From: Acidovorax sp. sic0104
GTDB taxonomy: Bacteria > Pseudomonadota > Gammaproteobacteria > Burkholderiales > Burkholderiaceae_C
Assembly: GCF_019219095.1 (NCBI RefSeq)
Contig: NZ_JAHUWH010000002.1
Span: forward strand, 62,001-126,000
Reading direction: 5' to 3'
DNA length: 64,000 nt
Shown: piece after piece, positions 1 to 8,173 of the stretch
Position numbering within the stretch: position 1 is the stretch's first letter
Layout of the letters: each line of letters opens with the position of its first letter
The notes under the pieces: generated by a model
Databases searched by the model: none
The model's input: only the letters and a program-made list of their open reading frames with translations
What the model was told of the DNA's origin: nothing
Position numbers and translations under genes: made by a program

Positions 1-594
1 CTGGTTTCCATGGGCCAAAGGAGTGATCCCAGCCTTCTGAAGGCGCTCAGCGAGGTGGAAGAACTGTCCCCAGGTTTGCGGCGCACGGCCTTGAACCTGT
101 TGAAGCAGGGAGCGGTTGATGTAGAGCGAATTGACGCGATGAACGTTGACCGGCACCGCCACGTAGGAGCCCTTGTATTGAACCTGGGCGGCTATCTGCC
201 TTGGAATCTTGTAGTCCCACCCTTCCTGTTTGGCGACCGTATCCAGCGATGCCAATGCTCCCTGCGCGCCCCAGGCAGCCAGGTCGGTGGCCTTCATCTG
301 TACCGCGTCGGGTGCACTTCGGGAAGCAATACGGTCGCGCAGCACCCTGTCGAGGGCCTGTGCGCCCCCCGGCACGGGCGGCATCTTCAACTCCAGGCCC
401 TGCCTGGCCATCTGCGGAACCAAAGACTGAACAGCCCTGGTCTCCCCTTCGGAGCTCCACCAATGCAGCAGTTCCACGACCTCGGCGTGGGCCATCGGAA
501 GGCACGCCAGCAGGGCGACACCCAGTGCAGCGCAGGTGCGGCGCAGACGTGGGGCCCACGCGGAAAACGGATGAACGCGCTTTGATTTGTGCAT
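1..594 (-). CDS. ABC transporter sugar-binding protein (family 1 solute-binding), 3' end beyond window
   Basis: The first 198 residues of a periplasmic solute-binding protein are readable; the gene continues past base 1. The start ATG is at 594. A signal peptide is evident: a basic N-terminus (MHKSKR), a hydrophobic core (ALGVALLACLPM) and a likely cleavage after AHA near residue 37. The mature part opens with VELLHWWSSEGE, typical of glucose/mannose-type binding proteins of carbohydrate ABC importers. It would capture a sugar in the periplasm and deliver it to a permease, presumably encoded outside the window. A chemoreceptor gene lies 206 bp upstream on the same strand, but nothing here proves they cooperate. 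The sugar cannot be named. Confidence 0.85.
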   Translation of the reverse strand, partial: MHKSKRVHPFSAWAPRLRRTCAALGVALLACLPMAHAEVVELLHWWSSEGETRAVQSLVPQMARQGLELKMPPVPGGAQALDRVLRDRIASRSAPDAVQMKATDLAAWGAQGALASLDTVAKQEGWDYKIPRQIAAQVQYKGSYVAVPVNVHRVNSLYINRSLLQQVQGRAPQTWGQFFHLAERLQKAGITPLAHGNQ

Positions 595-800
595 ATGGTT
601 GTCTCGGTAAGGTGGTGGGTGTGGCGTGCCGCAAACGCCGCGCGAGAACGGGCTGTCCAGAGCGTCGCGCGGTGGGCGAGGGAAAGGGTGTGTCGCCACA
701 GCGGCAGAAGACTGCGCTGGGTCCGTGGTGCCCGAAGGCCCCGCCGACGCCCAAAGACGTCAGCCTTCTGGGCGGGCGGAGGGGCCGCCTGCCAAGGTGG

Positions 801-2423
801 TCAAGGGGGTGCCAACGCTGGAGGTCTCGCGGCGACGAGCTCATCCGGAAGACGAAAGGAGTTCACGGCTCCGGCCAGGGCATCTGCCTGTTGGTCCAGG
901 CCCAGCGCGGCGTGGGTGCTGTGTTCCACCAGTTCAGCGTTCTGCCGAGTGATCTGGTTGAGTTTTTCCAGAGCTATCCGCGTGTGCTCCGCATCGCGCG
1001 CCTGTTCGTCCATCGCCGCATGGATTTCCCCGGCGAGACTTGCGGCGGAGGTGACCTGTTGCAGCACGCGGTTCATCGTGGCACCGGCTTCGTGCACATG
1101 GTTGGCACCACGATCCACACAAACCATGGAGTCTTCGATCAGATGCTTGATCTCCTTTGCCGCACTCGCACAGCGTTGCGCCAAGGTGCGTACTTCGCTC
1201 GCCACCACTGCAAACCCTTTGCCATGCGCGCCAGCTTGTGCCGCCTCGATGGCGGCGTTGAGGGCCAGGATGTTGGTCTGGAACGCAATGGCATCGATGA
1301 CGGCCGTGATCTCGCCGATCTTCTGGCTGGATGTCTGGATGGCATCCATCGCCTCGCGCGCCTGTTTTGCCTTCGTTCCACCTTCCGTCGCAACCCCGGC
1401 CGCACTTTGCGCGGCGCTGGCAACGTGCATGGCGGTTTCTGCCGACTGGCTGAGACTTCGCGTCATGTGGTGTATCGCCGCGGAGGTGGCCTGCAGGTGC
1501 TGGGTTTGCTGCTCCGTGCGATCTGACAGGTAGCCGTTGCCAGTTGCAATCGCATGGCTGGCCGCCTGTACCGCGTATGCGGCTTGCCGAATGGCGCCGA
1601 CCGTGCTGCACAACTGGCTTCGCATGCGCACCAGCGTGGACTGGACTTGGGCGATTTCGCGGGGCGAATGGGGCTGAATCGGCTGTGGCGATGCAGAGAG
1701 ATCGTTGGCTGCGACTGTCTCGATCTCTCCGGCCATGGCGCACAAAGGCCTCACGAGCCAGCTTTGCGCGCAACGCCACAGGATGACGCAGGCGGCCGCA
1801 AACAATGCAGCCAGCACCCCGAGCCAGACCAGGCTCTGCTCGAAGTCGTCTTGTATGTTCGCCTGGACTTGCTGGGCCTGGTTTGTGCGGTAGGCGATCA
1901 GCGCTCCCACCGCTTTTTCAAATTCGGCGTCGAGAGACGGTGTCTTGTTTCGCAGGGTATTGATATAGGCCTGGGGTTTGCCCGCCTGGAGTGCGGTGAC
2001 GAGGGGGCGCAGGCCTTCGCTCATGTACACGGTGTACCGCTCTTGCGCTGTCTCTGCGAGGGGCCTTTCGACCGTGCTTTTGGACGTGTCCTGGTAGCGC
2101 GCAAAAGCGCTTTCCGAATCCGCCAGCTTGGCTTGCGCAATCTCCAGCGCCTGTTCGGCCTCCTTGAACATGCCGTACGAGCTGTAGACGGAGGCCTGTA
2201 CCAACCACACACGGGCGGTGCGGGTGTGATTCACGGAGTCGGAGATATCCTGCCTCAAGGAAATCTCGCGAGCGACGCGGTCAAGCGATTCATTGCTGGA
2301 AACCAGGGCTGTGACGGAGCGCGTGGCCGAAGCCGAGAAAACAACGACCAGTATCAAGAGGGCGAGCGTCAGCATCGAACCGATGGACTGGCGAGAAGAG
2401 AGGCTGCGGGACTCGATAGGCAT
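801..2423 (-). CDS. Methyl-accepting chemotaxis protein
   Basis: A 540-residue transmembrane chemoreceptor that would signal to CheA/CheW. A first membrane helix lies at about residues 17-36, followed by a helical periplasmic sensor of about 150 residues, a second membrane helix near 195-215 (LGVLAALFAAACVILW), a HAMP region and a long cytoplasmic signalling coiled coil. The conserved hairpin tip is present (DAIAFQTNILALNAAIEAA). The C-terminus ends in a Pro/Ala-rich tail without a CheR/CheB docking pentapeptide. The ligand is unknown. Start ATG at 2423; a good sigma-70-like promoter lies just upstream. Confidence 0.93.
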   Translation of the reverse strand: MPIESRSLSSRQSIGSMLTLALLILVVVFSASATRSVTALVSSNESLDRVAREISLRQDISDSVNHTRTARVWLVQASVYSSYGMFKEAEQALEIAQAKLADSESAFARYQDTSKSTVERPLAETAQERYTVYMSEGLRPLVTALQAGKPQAYINTLRNKTPSLDAEFEKAVGALIAYRTNQAQQVQANIQDDFEQSLVWLGVLAALFAAACVILWRCAQSWLVRPLCAMAGEIETVAANDLSASPQPIQPHSPREIAQVQSTLVRMRSQLCSTVGAIRQAAYAVQAASHAIATGNGYLSDRTEQQTQHLQATSAAIHHMTRSLSQSAETAMHVASAAQSAAGVATEGGTKAKQAREAMDAIQTSSQKIGEITAVIDAIAFQTNILALNAAIEAAQAGAHGKGFAVVASEVRTLAQRCASAAKEIKHLIEDSMVCVDRGANHVHEAGATMNRVLQQVTSAASLAGEIHAAMDEQARDAEHTRIALEKLNQITRQNAELVEHSTHAALGLDQQADALAGAVNSFRLPDELVAARPPALAPP

Positions 2424-2475
2424 GGGGTACCCTGGACGGCGAACGAAAGGGCTGTCCCGTGCGTGACACAGCCCA

Positions 2476-2519
2476 CTTGACTTTTGTTAATTAATTTAAT
2501 TAATGATACGAAAGTCAAG
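2476..2519 (-). promoter_or_regulatory. Predicted promoter of the chemoreceptor gene within nested palindromes
   Basis: Read on the minus strand, TTGACT (2513-2518) is followed after 17 bp by ATTAAT (2490-2495), about 65 bp before the start codon. The -35 box lies in a perfect 9-bp inverted repeat, CTTGACTTT (2476-2484) and AAAGTCAAG (2511-2519). Inside it is an AT-only palindrome, TTAATTAA-T-TTAATTAA (2487-2503). This may be an operator as well as a promoter. The rest of the 340-bp gap (2520-2763) shows no gene I can support. Confidence 0.5.
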
Positions 2520-2763
2520 ACGTTCCACGCTGGGGGTTTGCCCTAGCTGACCGGCTTGACAGCGCTTTCTGGCAAGCCACAGGGCGTTTGCGATGGACGC
2601 AAACCGTGGGGACAACTAGTTTGACGTCTTGCGTAAGGACGTTGTGCTGATTGGGCCCTTGGCAGCAACATGCCCCACTGACTCCTGGCTCCCGCGCGCA
2701 CGTACATGCCGAAGCCAAGCGCCGGGCCGGCGCGCGTTCGATCGCCTCGGCTCTGCAGCGCGG

Positions 2764-3314
2764 TCAATCAGCCAGACAGGCCCAGCGCTCATGGTCGCGC
2801 CATTCGCCCTGGATACGGAGGTACCGTGGCGAGAACCCTTCCCAGGAGACACCGCAAGAGCGAAAGAGTGCGATGGATGCGACGTTGCCCGGCGGGATAT
2901 TGGCTTCCAGGCGATGCAACCCGAGCGTGTTGAACGCATGTTCCCGCGCCTGTGCCAAGCCCGCGCGCATGAGCCCCTGCCGTTCGTAATCCGCAAAGAC
3001 GTAGTAGCCCAGGCATCCACTGCAAAAAGCACCTATGACCACTTGCGCAATGTTGATTACGCCTGCAATTTCTTCATCACACGCCGGAGGACTCCGTCGG
3101 CACACCAGGAAACTGTGATTTCGCTCGTGCTCCAGGGGCTCCATGAAGTCCGAGAAGTCTGAGTGATCCGTTGGCGCACAAGTCCAAGGGCTGTGCAGTG
3201 CGCGGCTTGCACGGCCTGTGCGGTGAACTGCGCTGCCTCCTCCAGCACGGGCAGGCGCAGAAAGCCCTGTGCTGGGACTGCCGTTGGTTCGGCGTGGGCG
3301 CTGCGGGCTGCCAT
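2764..3314 (-). pseudogene. GNAT-family N-acetyltransferase with an apparent frameshift
   Basis: The C-terminal three quarters read as a RimJ-like GNAT acetyltransferase (CLGYYVFADYERQGLMRAGL, then HRLEANIPPGNVASIALFRSCG, the usual acetyl-CoA-binding and beta-bulge region). The matching N-terminal strand (FLRLPVLEEAAQFTA) is in a different frame, beginning at ATG 3314. The two frames must switch near 3205-3225, where one reads AVQAAHC and the other ASRALHSPW. A 4-base loss in an AGC-rich run would explain it. The continuous downstream frame has an implausible N-terminus of its own. The start is 24 bp downstream of dusA on the same strand, so the two are probably co-transcribed. Either the gene is broken or the base call is wrong. 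Confidence 0.6.
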
Positions 3315-3338
3315 GCTGCACCGCAGGTTTCGCTAGGC

Positions 3339-4367
3339 TCAGGCTGCGGCCCGTGCGGGCGGTGGAATGTCAGCCTCGGGCGCGGCAGATGCATATGACG
3401 CCCTGGCCAGGGCGTGGACCTCGCGGGCCGGCCGGTCCTTGAGCAGGTGGTTGCTCCACACCTGGCGCCAGATGCGTGCGCCGGGCAGGCTGTGGCGCAG
3501 GCCCAGCATGTGGCGTGCGATGTGCGGCCAGGGTGTGCCATGCTCGGCCGCTTCGCGTTCCATGTAGTCGACCATGGCCAGCTCCACCTCTTCGCGGGTC
3601 AGGGGGCAGGGGGCCCCGCCGTAGTAGAGCTGGTCCCAGCGGGCCATCCACCAGGGGTTGTGGTATGCCTCGCGGCCGATCATCACGCCGTCCAGGTGCT
3701 CGAGTTGCTGCAGCACCACATCGTCAGTCTGGATACCGCCGTTGATGGCGATGGTGAACTGCGCAAACTCGGCCTTGAGCTGGTGCACCACCTCGTAGCG
3801 CAGCGGCGGGATGTCGCGGTTTTCCTTGGGGGAGAGGCCTTGCAGCCAGGCGTTGCGGGCGTGCACGATGAACACCGTGCAGCCTGCCTCGGCCACCGTG
3901 CCGATGAAGTCGCGCACGAAGCCGTAGTCCTCCACCTTGTCGATGCCGATGCGGTGCTTGACGGTGACAGGCACGGTCACCACGTCCTTCATGGCCTTCA
4001 CACAGTCAGCCACCAATTGGGGCGACTTCATCAGGCTGGCACCGAACGCGCCGCGCTGCACCCTGTCACTCGGGCAGCCGCAGTTGAGGTTGATTTCGTC
4101 ATAGCCCCATTGCTCGCCCAGCCGCGCGGCGTGGGCCAGCCTGTCGGGCTCGTTGCCGCCCAGTTGCAGGGCCACGGGATGCTCTTCGGCGTTGAAGCGC
4201 AGATGCCGCTCCGTACCGCCGTGGATGATGGCTCCCGCGTTCACCATTTCGGTGTACAGCAGGGTCTGGCGCGTCAGCAGCCGGTGAAAGTAACGGCAAT
4301 GCCGGTCGGTCCAATCCATCATGGGCGCGACGGACATGCGCCAGGGGCTCAAAGCGGGAGATTCCAC
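3339..4367 (-). CDS. dusA: tRNA-dihydrouridine(20/20a) synthase
   Basis: A 342-residue flavoenzyme that reduces uridine 20/20a in the tRNA D-loop using NADPH. It carries the DusA opening SVAPMMDWTDRHCR and the catalytic region INLNCGCPSDRVQ with its active-site cysteine, followed by KHRIGID and NGGI TIM-barrel motifs. Length matches the family. The frame opens with GTG at 4367; an internal ATG at 4337 (MSVAPMMDW) is an alternative start. It heads a short minus-strand unit with the frameshifted acetyltransferase. The C-terminal PPPARAAA tail is not conserved. Confidence 0.95.
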   Translation of the reverse strand: MESPALSPWRMSVAPMMDWTDRHCRYFHRLLTRQTLLYTEMVNAGAIIHGGTERHLRFNAEEHPVALQLGGNEPDRLAHAARLGEQWGYDEINLNCGCPSDRVQRGAFGASLMKSPQLVADCVKAMKDVVTVPVTVKHRIGIDKVEDYGFVRDFIGTVAEAGCTVFIVHARNAWLQGLSPKENRDIPPLRYEVVHQLKAEFAQFTIAINGGIQTDDVVLQQLEHLDGVMIGREAYHNPWWMARWDQLYYGGAPCPLTREEVELAMVDYMEREAAEHGTPWPHIARHMLGLRHSLPGARIWRQVWSNHLLKDRPAREVHALARASYASAAPEADIPPPARAAA

Positions 4368-4516
4368 GGCAGGAAAGAAAGAAGGGCAACGGGGCCACAG
4401 GGGGCCACAAGGGCGGCTGCAGCGGCGCGCCCGGGTGGGGCCCGCACGAGGCTGCAGTGCAGGAGCGCACGATTATCCCACTCGCCCAGGGGCTGCGCCA
4501 GCCTGGGGGATAGGTA

Positions 4517-4570
4517 AAAATGGGCTCCAACGCTTGACCAGAAAGCGCAAGTAGCTATCAAAAAAATAGT
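4517..4570 (+). repeat. 54-bp two-stem repeat, copy 1
   Basis: One of five copies of an exactly 54-bp element in this window. It begins AAAATGGGCTCC, has stem 1 CGCTT/AAGCG around 4531-4547 and ends with the invariant core AGCTATCAAA plus ATAGT, whose CTAT and ATAG arms can pair. It lies in the divergent gap between dusA and the acyltransferase gene. The gap 4368-4735 shows no coding sequence I can support. Confidence 0.85.
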
Positions 4571-4735
4571 AAACGCCCGCGCAATCGTCTGGATCGGTAC
4601 AAGCCTTGTCCTGCCGCAAGGCAGGGCCAAGGCTGTGTCGGCGATACTCGCGGCGCCGCGCCCATCCCCACAGGGTGACCTGCGCGGGCGCCATTGCCGC
4701 CGCTTTCCTGCAGGCCCGCCTGCTGCTGTTTCCCC

Positions 4736-5323
4736 ATGCACCACACGATTTTCGACACGCCGGTTGTCAACACCTTGCTGCGCGCCCTGTCTCGCGCCAC
4801 CCTGCGCCTGACGGGCTGGACCGTGGAGGGATCGCTGCCAGCCCACGCCGCCAAAAGCGTGCTGATCGCCGCTCCACACACCAGCAACTGGGACCTGCCG
4901 TACACGCTGATGCTGGCGTTTTCGCTGCGCCTGCGGGTGTACTGGATGGGCAAGCAGAGCCTGTTCAGGGCGCCGTTTGGTGGCGTGATGCGCTGGCTGG
5001 GCGGTATCCCGGTGAATCGCGGTCAGGCAAACAACCTGGTGGCAAGCTCGGCCCAGGCCATGCGGGATGCCGACGGGCCCATGCAACTCATCGTGCCGCC
5101 CGAGGGCACGCGTGGCAAGACGCGGCATTGGAAGACAGGCTTTTACTACATCGCCCAGCAGGCCGGCGTGCCCATCGTGCTGGCCTTTGTGGACTACGGC
5201 CGCAAGGTGGGCGGCCTGGGGCCGGTGTTCCAGCCCACGGGCGATGTGGAACGCGACATGGCGAGCATCAAGGCTTTCTATGCCCCCATACGGGGCAAAA
5301 ATCCGACGCAGTTCGAGGCTTGA
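4736..5323 (+). CDS. 1-acyl-sn-glycerol-3-phosphate acyltransferase-family protein
   Basis: A 195-residue PlsC-like acyltransferase. The catalytic HX4D box is HTSNWD (near residue 45), and a second acyltransferase box is VPPEGTR. It would transfer an acyl chain from acyl-ACP or acyl-CoA to a glycerophosphate-like acceptor at the cytoplasmic membrane; its acceptor is not certain because it belongs to the short, soluble-looking branch of the family. The chosen start is ATG 4736 (MHHTIFDTP); a start at 4694 would add a cysteine-rich segment that does not look native. A convergent lrp-type gene follows, with a 54-bp repeat between. Confidence 0.85.
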   Translation: MHHTIFDTPVVNTLLRALSRATLRLTGWTVEGSLPAHAAKSVLIAAPHTSNWDLPYTLMLAFSLRLRVYWMGKQSLFRAPFGGVMRWLGGIPVNRGQANNLVASSAQAMRDADGPMQLIVPPEGTRGKTRHWKTGFYYIAQQAGVPIVLAFVDYGRKVGGLGPVFQPTGDVERDMASIKAFYAPIRGKNPTQFEA

Positions 5324-5339
5324 GCCAGAAAATTGAGAT

Positions 5340-5393
5340 AAAAACCGGCCCAGTCGCTCGACCTGCAAGCGGTCCAAGCTATCAAAACCATAG
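5340..5393 (+). repeat. 54-bp two-stem repeat, copy 2
   Basis: Begins AAAACCGGCC and ends AGCTATCAAAACCATAGT. It fills the gap between the 3' ends of two convergent genes (stops at 5323 and 5394), abutting the second stop codon. The position suggests a bidirectional terminator-like role. Confidence 0.85.
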
Positions 5394-5882
5394 TCAAGTA
5401 CCTACGCTGCGCCGGTCGATCTTGCGGCTGAGCACGATGCTGGTCTGCGTCTGGTGCACTCCGTCAAGCTGGCCCACGCGGTCGAGCAGGGCGTCGAGCT
5501 GCTCGTGGCTTGTGCAGCGCAAGAACACCAGGTAGTCGAATGCACCGCTCACAGCCGACACCTCTTCGACTTCGGCCATGGACTCCAGCGACCGCAACAC
5601 GGCGGGCGCGGCCTTGGGCAGCACGCTGATGCTGCACCAGGCCCGTACGGTGGTGGCGTCCAGCCGCGCTCCCAGCCGCACGCCGTAGCCGGCCACCACA
5701 CCCGACCGCTCCAGCCGCGCAATGCGCGCCACCACCGTGGTGCGCGCCAGCCCCAGCTTGCGAGCGAGCTGCGCTGTGCCTTCGCGGGCATTGGCCTGCA
5801 GCAGACTCAGCAACTGGCGGTCGGTGGCGTCCAGCGTGGGCAGGGTGGCGGGTTGTGATTCATGAAAAGTCATAGTGGCCAT
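5394..5882 (-). CDS. Lrp/AsnC-family transcriptional regulator
   Basis: A 162-residue regulator with an N-terminal helix-turn-helix (LLSLLQANAREGTAQLARKLGLARTTV read in parts, about residues 25-60) and a C-terminal RAM/ACT-like ligand domain (VEEVSAVSGAFDYLVFL). It is divergent from a saccharopine-dehydrogenase-like gene with 138 bp between the starts, the usual arrangement for an Lrp protein controlling an amino-acid catabolic gene. Lysine or a related amino acid would be a reasonable effector guess. ATG at 5882; a second in-frame ATG three residues in is also possible. Confidence 0.93.
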   Translation of the reverse strand: MATMTFHESQPATLPTLDATDRQLLSLLQANAREGTAQLARKLGLARTTVVARIARLERSGVVAGYGVRLGARLDATTVRAWCSISVLPKAAPAVLRSLESMAEVEEVSAVSGAFDYLVFLRCTSHEQLDALLDRVGQLDGVHQTQTSIVLSRKIDRRSVGT

Positions 5883-6020
5883 GATATTCGCCGGTATGAC
5901 GAAACGAAATCTATTTTTCGACGCTCTGGTAGCTACACATTGACAGTGCCTGTGCCTAGCATCAAGGCATCTGTCACCACCGCTGCGGCCTGGCCGTCAG
6001 CACATCCAAGGAGCATCGCC

Positions 6021-7157
6021 ATGACCGCCATTTCCACCCGACACGCCGTCACCATCCTAGGTGCAGGGCACATCGGCTTTGCCATCGCGCTCTTGCTGCA
6101 GCAGACTGGCGACTACGACCTGCTGGTGGTCGACCGCGACCCCGGCCCCTTGTCAAAGGTGGCGGCCCTGGGCGTGGCCACCCGCCTTGTGGGTGACGAC
6201 GCCAGCCTGCAAGCCGCCATCAGCGGGCGTTTTGCGGTGCTCAATGCACTGCCGTTTCACAGGGCAGTTCCCGTGGCCACGCTCTGCGCTGCGGCAGGCG
6301 TTCACTACTTTGACCTGACCGAAGACGTGGCCAGCACGCGGGCCATTCGCGCCCTGGGGGCCACGCGGCACAGCGTACTCATGCCCCAATGCGGCCTGGC
6401 GCCGGGATTCATCGGCATCGTGGGCAACGATCTGGCCCGCCGCTTTGACGCCCTGCACACACTGCGCATGCGCGTCGGGGCGCTGCCGCGCTATCCGCAA
6501 GGCGCCCTGCGCTACAACCTGACCTGGAGCACCGAAGGCTTGATCAACGAGTACTGCAACCCCTGCGAAGCCATTGTGGACGGCCTGCGCACCAGCGTGC
6601 CGGCGCTGGAGGGGCTCGAGACTTTTGCGCTGGATGGCGTCGAATACGAGGCCTTCAACACCTCGGGGGGGCTGGGTACGCTGACCGAAACGCTGGCGGG
6701 CAAGGCGCGCCAGGTGGACTACCAGTCCATCCGCTACCCCGGCCACTGCGCCATCCTGAAGCTGCTGCTGAACGACCTGCGCCTGCGCGAGCGGCGAGAC
6801 CTGCTGAAAGACATCCTGGAGACGGCGGTGCCCACCACCGACCAGGATGTGATCGTCGTCTTTGCCACGGCGGCAGGCACGCGCGGCGGGCGGCTGGTCC
6901 AGGACTCGTATTCGGCCCGCATCGTGGGCACGGAGGTGGCGGGGCACAGGTTGAGCGCGATCCAGCTCACTACCGCCGCGGGCATTTGCACGGCGCTGGA
7001 TCTGGTGGCGCAGGAGCGGCTGCCGCAGCGCGGGTTTGTGGGGCAGGAGGCGGTGCGGCTGGGGGATTTCTTGGCGAATCGGTTCGGGATGGCGTATGCC
7101 GAAGGCGGGCTTTTGATGCGCCCTTCAGCAGTTTCTGCCGAATTGAATCATCAATAA
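6021..7157 (+). CDS. Saccharopine dehydrogenase-like NAD(P)-binding oxidoreductase
   Basis: A 378-residue protein with an N-terminal Rossmann fold (ILGAGHIGFAIALLLQ, residues 12-27, ending the second strand with VVDRD) and a C-terminal saccharopine dehydrogenase domain. Family members reduce or oxidise the imine formed between lysine and a keto acid, or act as lysine dehydrogenases. The start ATG at 6021 has AAGGAG nine bases upstream; the frame is open further 5', but that extension would overlap the regulator's promoter. The divergent Lrp-type gene is the likely regulator. The substrate is inferred only. Confidence 0.85.
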   Translation: MTAISTRHAVTILGAGHIGFAIALLLQQTGDYDLLVVDRDPGPLSKVAALGVATRLVGDDASLQAAISGRFAVLNALPFHRAVPVATLCAAAGVHYFDLTEDVASTRAIRALGATRHSVLMPQCGLAPGFIGIVGNDLARRFDALHTLRMRVGALPRYPQGALRYNLTWSTEGLINEYCNPCEAIVDGLRTSVPALEGLETFALDGVEYEAFNTSGGLGTLTETLAGKARQVDYQSIRYPGHCAILKLLLNDLRLRERRDLLKDILETAVPTTDQDVIVVFATAAGTRGGRLVQDSYSARIVGTEVAGHRLSAIQLTTAAGICTALDLVAQERLPQRGFVGQEAVRLGDFLANRFGMAYAEGGLLMRPSAVSAELNHQ

Positions 7158-7215
7158 AATATTGATTTAATTGGAAATTCGGTATATTTTTGTGTTTTTG
7201 AAATTTATACCGAAT
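7150..7215. promoter_or_regulatory. AT-rich double palindrome at the nucleotidyltransferase start
   Basis: Two perfect inverted repeats lie in a short AT-rich island. The first is ATCAATA-AAA-TATTGAT (7150-7166), just over the preceding stop codon. The second is ATTCGGTATA (7177-7186) with TATACCGAAT (7206-7215), whose right arm overlaps the ATG at 7214. The second could be an operator for a dimeric repressor or an mRNA hairpin occluding the start. No Shine-Dalgarno sequence is evident. Confidence 0.5.
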
Positions 7216-8173
7216 GCGCGAAATCCGTCCTAACGTCGCCCGTCAGTACATCGATGCGGTTTCCGTGTTCGAAGCCTGGGAAGAGGCCGAGCGTGAAGCA
7301 TCGCAAGTGCGTGGCGGCATGTACTGGCACAAGGGGCCGCCAGCGGCTCCGGAGGCTGTCTATCTGGTGCGAACCAGCCCCAAGGGCGCGGAAAAAAGCC
7401 TGGGGCCCAAAACACCCGAGACAGAGCGCGCCTATGCCCGCTTTCTGGAGCGCAAACAGCTGGCGCAAGACCGCCTGACCGCGCTGGCAGAAAAGCGCAA
7501 GGAGCACGAGCGCATGAATCGCGCTCTGCGGGTGGGCCGCGTGGACCCTATCGTGGTCAAGGTACTCGACCGCATGGCTTCATCGGGGCTGAGCGAGTTC
7601 TTTCGGGTGGTGGGAACCCACGCCCTGTATGCCTACGAAGCGACTGCCGGCGTGGTCGTCGAGGACGATGCAGTGGCGACCCGAGACATAGATCTGCTGT
7701 GGGATGTGCGCAGGCGACTGCACTTTGCGACCGCCCTGGCGCGCGTGGACAGTTCGATGATCGGCCTGCTCCGAAAGGTGGACAAAACCTTTCGCCTCAA
7801 GGACCTGGACAAATACACCGCCGTCAACCAGGACGGCTTTGAAGTGGATATCTTGCGGCGTGAACAGCAGGGAGAAGATCCGCACCCCATCCGCATGAGC
7901 GACGATGAAGACGACTTCTGGGTGACCCAGGCCCGCAAGGCCCATGTGCTGATGGACGCGCCGCCGTTCAGCGCGGTGGTGGTTGCTTCCAGCGGAGCCA
8001 TGGCCCGCATGAACACCTTGCATCCCCTGGCATTCGCGCGTTTCAAGCGATGGATGAGCGGGCAGGGCGATCGCGACCCGCTCAAGCGCCGACGCGATGC
8101 CCTGCAGGCCGAAGTGGTGGAGGCGATGGTGGCGCAATACCTGCCGCAATGGCAGGCCGGCGCTGCAGGCTAG
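7214..8173 (+). CDS. Nucleotidyltransferase-fold protein (GSU2403-like)
   Basis: A 319-residue protein. Residues about 1-105 form a charged alpha-helical region with conserved MYWHKG. From about 118 comes a nucleotidyltransferase-like core, FRVVGTHALYAYEA followed by ATRDIDLLWD, resembling the G-(S/T)...DxD arrangement of minimal nucleotidyltransferases, then a helical C-terminus. I recognise it as like the GSU2403 family of unassigned function. The AT-rich palindromic promoter differs from the surrounding GC-rich DNA, which may signal acquisition. Its stop overlaps the convergent acyl-CoA synthetase stop within the palindrome GCTAGC. Confidence 0.8.
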   Translation: MREIRPNVARQYIDAVSVFEAWEEAEREASQVRGGMYWHKGPPAAPEAVYLVRTSPKGAEKSLGPKTPETERAYARFLERKQLAQDRLTALAEKRKEHERMNRALRVGRVDPIVVKVLDRMASSGLSEFFRVVGTHALYAYEATAGVVVEDDAVATRDIDLLWDVRRRLHFATALARVDSSMIGLLRKVDKTFRLKDLDKYTAVNQDGFEVDILRREQQGEDPHPIRMSDDEDDFWVTQARKAHVLMDAPPFSAVVVASSGAMARMNTLHPLAFARFKRWMSGQGDRDPLKRRRDALQAEVVEAMVAQYLPQWQAGAAG

